A stretch of 7,513 nt of DNA, taken from assembly GCA_016927175.1 (NCBI GenBank), contig JAFGNC010000356.1, positions 1 to 7,513 of the forward strand, in the 5' to 3' direction. Of the stretch, positions 5,168-7,513 are shown in pieces. The notes beneath the pieces are model-generated. The model was given only the letters and a program-made list of their open reading frames with translations. It did no database searches and was not told the DNA's origin. This stretch comes from Gammaproteobacteria bacterium. GTDB lineage: Bacteria > Pseudomonadota > Gammaproteobacteria > Steroidobacterales > Rariloculaceae. The translations under genes were made by a program, and so were the position numbers. The first letter of the stretch is position 1. The number at the start of each line of letters is the position of its first letter.

Positions 5168-6529
5168 ATGCGGACTCTTGCCGTACTTGCACTCCTCGGC
5201 GCCGGGCTCGGCACTGCCTTCAGCCAAAGCGCTCCCGGTCCCGCGGAGACGCCCCGGTCCACGGGCGCCGGTTCCACGATCGATCCCGCGTCCGGCTCTC
5301 GTCTTCCGCTGCTCGCGCGCGAGGCTATGGCCGACGAGGCGAGTGCGCGGATCTACGACGCGCTCGCGGGACCCCGCGGCGCGCCGCCGCGCGGCACGAT
5401 CGCAATCGCGCTGTACAGCCCGGAGACGGCCATGGCGCTCGGCCGCATCGTCAGCTACCTGCGGACCGAGAGTGCGCTGGGCCCGCGGCTCGCCGAGCTT
5501 CTGAGCCTGATCACGGCCCGGGAAATGAACCTGGCCTACGAGTGGGGCGCGCATGAGCGTGCCGCCCTGCAGGCGGGTCTCGAGCCTGCGGTCATCGAAG
5601 TCGTGCGTAGAAACAGGTCCGTCACCGACATCTCCGACGACGACGCCCTGATCATCACCTTCGGCCGGCAGCTGTTCCGAAACCGGCACGTGGACTCCGA
5701 CACGTTCGCGGCGCTGGTCGAGCGGCTGGGCCGGCAGGGAACGTTCGACGCGATCATGCTGCTCACGTACACCGCGATGGCCGGCACCCTGCAACAGGCG
5801 GTAGACCAGCGGCCGCCGGCGGACTTCGGTCCGGAGGACTTGCCGGCGGTGGGCGGCGTCGGCACACCTATCGGGCGCCCGGGAGAGTTCGTGGAGCTCG
5901 GCCCCCGGCCGCCTCTGCCTCCGGATGTTCACGAAGACTCCTACTACCGGTTTCCGCTGCTGCGGCGCGAGGAGCTGGATCCGCGGGGCAGGGAAATCTT
6001 CGACCGTCTGGTCGGGGCGGACCAGGAGACGACGTCCCGCGGCCCCGTCGGCATGACGTTCAACAGCCCGGAGCTCGTCGAGCCGATTCAGCAGATCAAC
6101 AGTGCGCTGCGGGAGCGCGGCGTGCTGGGCAGGCGTATCAGCGAGATCGTCATCACGGCGACCGGCCGCGAGATGAACAGCCAGTATCAGTGGGTGGTCC
6201 ACGGCGCGGCCGCCGAGCGCGCGGGTGCGGGGCGGCAGGTGCTCGACGCGATCCGCGACGACGGAGACTTATCGGCGCTGGACGAGCGGGATGCCGTCGC
6301 GATCGCCTTCACGCGCGAGCTGTTTCGGGAAGGAACAGTCAGGCCCGCGACGTTCGCCGCGGCGGTGGATCTGTTCGGAGCTCGAGGCACGGTCGAGATC
6401 GCCGCGCTGATCGGGGACTATCTGATGATGACGATGATGTACAACGCCCTCGGAATGCGCCTGCGGCCCGATCAGGAACCGACGCTTCCGCATCGAGCGG
6501 GAGCGCCGGTGGGCGCGGAGTGGCGATAG
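5168..6529 (+). CDS. Exported tandem carboxymuconolactone decarboxylase-like protein
   Basis: This 453-aa protein has a signal peptide (1-19, cleavage after AFS) and two copies of an all-helical CMD/AhpD-like domain. Copy 1 spans about 46-212 and copy 2 about 261-430. They align along their length: RLPLLAREAM with RFPLLRREEL, ARIYDALAG with REIFDRLVG, TAREMNLAYEW with TGREMNSQYQW, and RQLFRN with RELFRE. The active-site helix holds E125-W126-x-x-H129 in copy 1 and Q341-W342-x-x-H345 in copy 2. Neither has the Cys of CxxC/ExxC-type members, so AhpD-like peroxidase activity is unlikely. A lactone decarboxylase or hydrolase-like role is possible for copy 1; copy 2 has lost the Glu. AGGAGG (5158-5163) 4 nt before the ATG fixes the start. 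It follows fdsD by 83 bp on the same strand, with no clear promoter between, so co-transcription is possible. Its 3' end converges on pilE, 13 bp apart. Confidence 0.85.
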   Translation: MRTLAVLALLGAGLGTAFSQSAPGPAETPRSTGAGSTIDPASGSRLPLLAREAMADEASARIYDALAGPRGAPPRGTIAIALYSPETAMALGRIVSYLRTESALGPRLAELLSLITAREMNLAYEWGAHERAALQAGLEPAVIEVVRRNRSVTDISDDDALIITFGRQLFRNRHVDSDTFAALVERLGRQGTFDAIMLLTYTAMAGTLQQAVDQRPPADFGPEDLPAVGGVGTPIGRPGEFVELGPRPPLPPDVHEDSYYRFPLLRREELDPRGREIFDRLVGADQETTSRGPVGMTFNSPELVEPIQQINSALRERGVLGRRISEIVITATGREMNSQYQWVVHGAAAERAGAGRQVLDAIRDDGDLSALDERDAVAIAFTRELFREGTVRPATFAAAVDLFGARGTVEIAALIGDYLMMTMMYNALGMRLRPDQEPTLPHRAGAPVGAEWR

Positions 6530-6542
6530 GGCGAGAAAGTCG

Positions 6543-6977
6543 TCACCAGCAGTTGGCGCTCGCGCCGCCGCGCGCACCGGTATGCGTCAGCGTCAGCGTC
6601 TGGCATTCCGTATCACGGCTCGCCTGCGCCTGCTGCGGCGCGGCGCTGGCGGTGAAGGTCACCGCGGACAGGTTGGACAGCGTGATCTGGTAAATACGGT
6701 TCGGGTCGCCGGCCGCGACCGTCGCACCGCCGTCGTCGACCATGAACCCGTTGCTCTGATAGCCCAGCTGGGTCAGATCGTTCGCGTACCGCTTGTTGTC
6801 CGCGAAGTATTGCTCCTGCCGGTCCGCCACCTGCACGAGCACCGTCTTCGCGACCGCCCGGTTCGCGCGCACCACGTATCGGACGTAGGAAGGGTACGCG
6901 ATGCTCCCGAGGATCCCGACGATGGCCACCGCGACCAGCAGCTCCAGCAGCGAGACGCCGAGCATTCTGTTGTTCAT
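6543..6977 (-). CDS. pilE: Type IV minor pilin, PilE-like
   Basis: This is a type IV pilin-like subunit of 144 aa, processed by prepilin peptidase PilD at the inner membrane. The leader MNNRMLG is followed by VSLLELLVAVAIVGIL: cleavage after Gly7, Glu at mature +5, and the hydrophobic N-terminal helix. Mature residue +1 is Val rather than the usual Phe. The C-terminus has the minor-pilin form, ECQTLTLTHTG...ANCW, with two cysteines (125 and 143) able to close the disulfide loop. This resembles PilE/ComP-type minor pilins that prime pilus assembly. The ATG at 6977 is preferred because GGAG lies 7 nt upstream and the leader has normal length; an in-frame ATG at 6995 would give a 13-residue leader with no good ribosome site. 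It lies 27 bp after the pilY1 stop in the same operon; the promoter is outside the window. Confidence 0.93.
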   Translation of the reverse strand: MNNRMLGVSLLELLVAVAIVGILGSIAYPSYVRYVVRANRAVAKTVLVQVADRQEQYFADNKRYANDLTQLGYQSNGFMVDDGGATVAAGDPNRIYQITLSNLSAVTFTASAAPQQAQASRDTECQTLTLTHTGARGGASANCW

Positions 6978-6984
6978 TCCGAGG

Positions 6985-6988
6985 CTCC
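6985..6988 (-). promoter_or_regulatory. Shine-Dalgarno deciding the pilE start
   Basis: GGAG on the minus strand stands 7 nt before the ATG at 6977. The alternative ATG at 6995 has only GC-rich sequence without a purine-rich site before it. Confidence 0.5.
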
Positions 6989-7004
6989 GGTTCATGCCGC
7001 GCAG

Positions 7005-7513
7005 CTATAGGGCATCTTCCTGGATATACCAGAACGAGCGCCAGCGCGTCGTGAACGACAGGTCGTCCACCTGAAGGTCGGGACGCAGGATCTTGTTCGG
7101 CGGCACGAGCACGACCTGCGCGGGAATGCCCGGCGCGACGAGCTCGGTGCTCCGGTCGTTCTTTGTCGTCGGCTCGCCCACGTAGTTCGGGTCGTCGTCG
7201 CTGACGTCGTAGTTCACGACGGAGGCCGCGGTCTTGAGATCCACGGCGTAGAGGCGGCCGGCGCCCTCTGCCGGCAAACACGGCGACGCACCGTCGGCCT
7301 CCGTGCTCGGAATGTAAGTCGTGAAGAACACGTTGCCGGCGATCGTCAACGGGCTCGCCAACGACTTCTCGCCCGGATCCTCGAGCTGAAGCTTCCAGCC
7401 GTGGGCGAGGTCGACGCTGCAGGTGCCGCCTTCCTGGAGGCAGTTGTCCGTCACGTCGCCCAGATCGGCGGGCGTCAGCCTGATGTCCGTGCCCGAGCCT
7501 TTCGCAACGTTCC
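7005..7513 (-). CDS. pilY1: PilY1-type pilus adhesin, C-terminal part (cut by window edge)
   Basis: This is the last 168 residues of an open frame that continues past position 7513. PilY1 proteins are large, secreted type IV pilus-associated proteins with a C-terminal beta-propeller, acting in adhesion, pilus priming and surface sensing. The visible end carries typical final propeller-blade text: GWKLQL, GEKSLASPLTIAGNVFFTTYIP, then a cysteine (PCLPAEG) and GRLYAVDLKTAASV, and finally the RWRSFWY segment near the C-terminus. The two cysteines in NCLQEGGTC are also visible. An internal GTG at 7454 is not the start, since the frame stays open upstream and no ribosome site precedes it. pilE follows in the same direction, the usual order in minor-pilin operons. 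The calcium-binding loop known from PilY1 cannot be checked because it would lie outside the window. Confidence 0.88.
   Translation of the reverse strand, partial: NVAKGSGTDIRLTPADLGDVTDNCLQEGGTCSVDLAHGWKLQLEDPGEKSLASPLTIAGNVFFTTYIPSTEADGASPCLPAEGAGRLYAVDLKTAASVVNYDVSDDDPNYVGEPTTKNDRSTELVAPGIPAQVVLVPPNKILRPDLQVDDLSFTTRWRSFWYIQEDAL

Noticed and set aside
4584..5192. N-terminal extension of the CapA-like frame
   Set aside because: The frame is open to 5192, but it would run antisense across fdsD and bury the good promoter at 4613-4640 and the Shine-Dalgarno at 4591-4596 inside coding sequence. The signal peptide starts at 4583.
4880..6202. Minus-strand open frame of 440 codons
   Set aside because: It is antisense to fdsD and the tandem CMD gene and has Arg/His-rich, featureless translation.
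1..7513. Mobile element, defence island or biosynthetic cluster
   Set aside because: No transposase, integrase, attachment-like direct repeats, nuclease, toxin-antitoxin pair or biosynthetic enzymes are seen. The genes are ordinary chromosomal families in separate transcription units.

Overview
The window comes from a high-GC bacterial chromosome, most probably a gammaproteobacterium or close relative. The main reason is the last two genes: the C-terminal end of a PilY1-type adhesin followed directly by a PilE-type minor pilin, the order at the end of gammaproteobacterial minor-pilin operons. A perfect sigma-54 promoter core and ordinary Shine-Dalgarno sites fit this. I see no rRNA, tRNA, CRISPR array, transposase, integrase or phage gene, so this reads as chromosomal sequence made of several short, unrelated transcription units.

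Layout. (1) Positions 56-637, minus: a TetR-family repressor, probably starting at TTG. (2) Positions 827-1384, plus, divergent from it: a secreted protein with four EF-hand loops made by internal duplication, behind a consensus sigma-54 promoter at 764-779. Its stop codon lies at the first unit of a 24-bp tandem array (1382-1521). In a shifted frame the array reads as Pro/Leu/Glu octapeptides that look like a copy-expanded C-terminus broken by indels. (3) Positions 1620-3377, plus: a two-gene operon of a PadR-family regulator and a polytopic membrane protein with an N-terminal HAAS domain and a DUF4153-like body, with a good sigma-70 promoter at 1544-1572. (4) Positions 3384-4583, minus, convergent with only 6 bp between stops: a secreted CapA-like (PGA_cap) metallophosphatase-fold protein with a clear promoter, but unusual motifs. 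(5) Positions 4827-5084, plus: an orphan FdsD, the delta subunit of NAD-dependent molybdenum formate dehydrogenase, with no fdsGBA or fdsC in the window. (6) Positions 5168-6529, plus: an exported protein with two tandem carboxymuconolactone-decarboxylase/AhpD-like domains lacking the redox cysteines. (7) Positions 6543-7513, minus: pilE and the 3' end of pilY1, convergent with the previous gene.

Only two groups clearly work together: the PadR/HAAS pair (a regulator with its membrane partner) and PilY1/PilE (type IV pilus assembly and adhesion). The rest look like neighbours rather than one pathway. I find no convincing new multi-gene system. The points most worth a second look are the sigma-54 promoter on an EF-hand gene, the decayed coding repeat after its stop codon, the orphan FdsD, and the cysteine-less tandem CMD protein.
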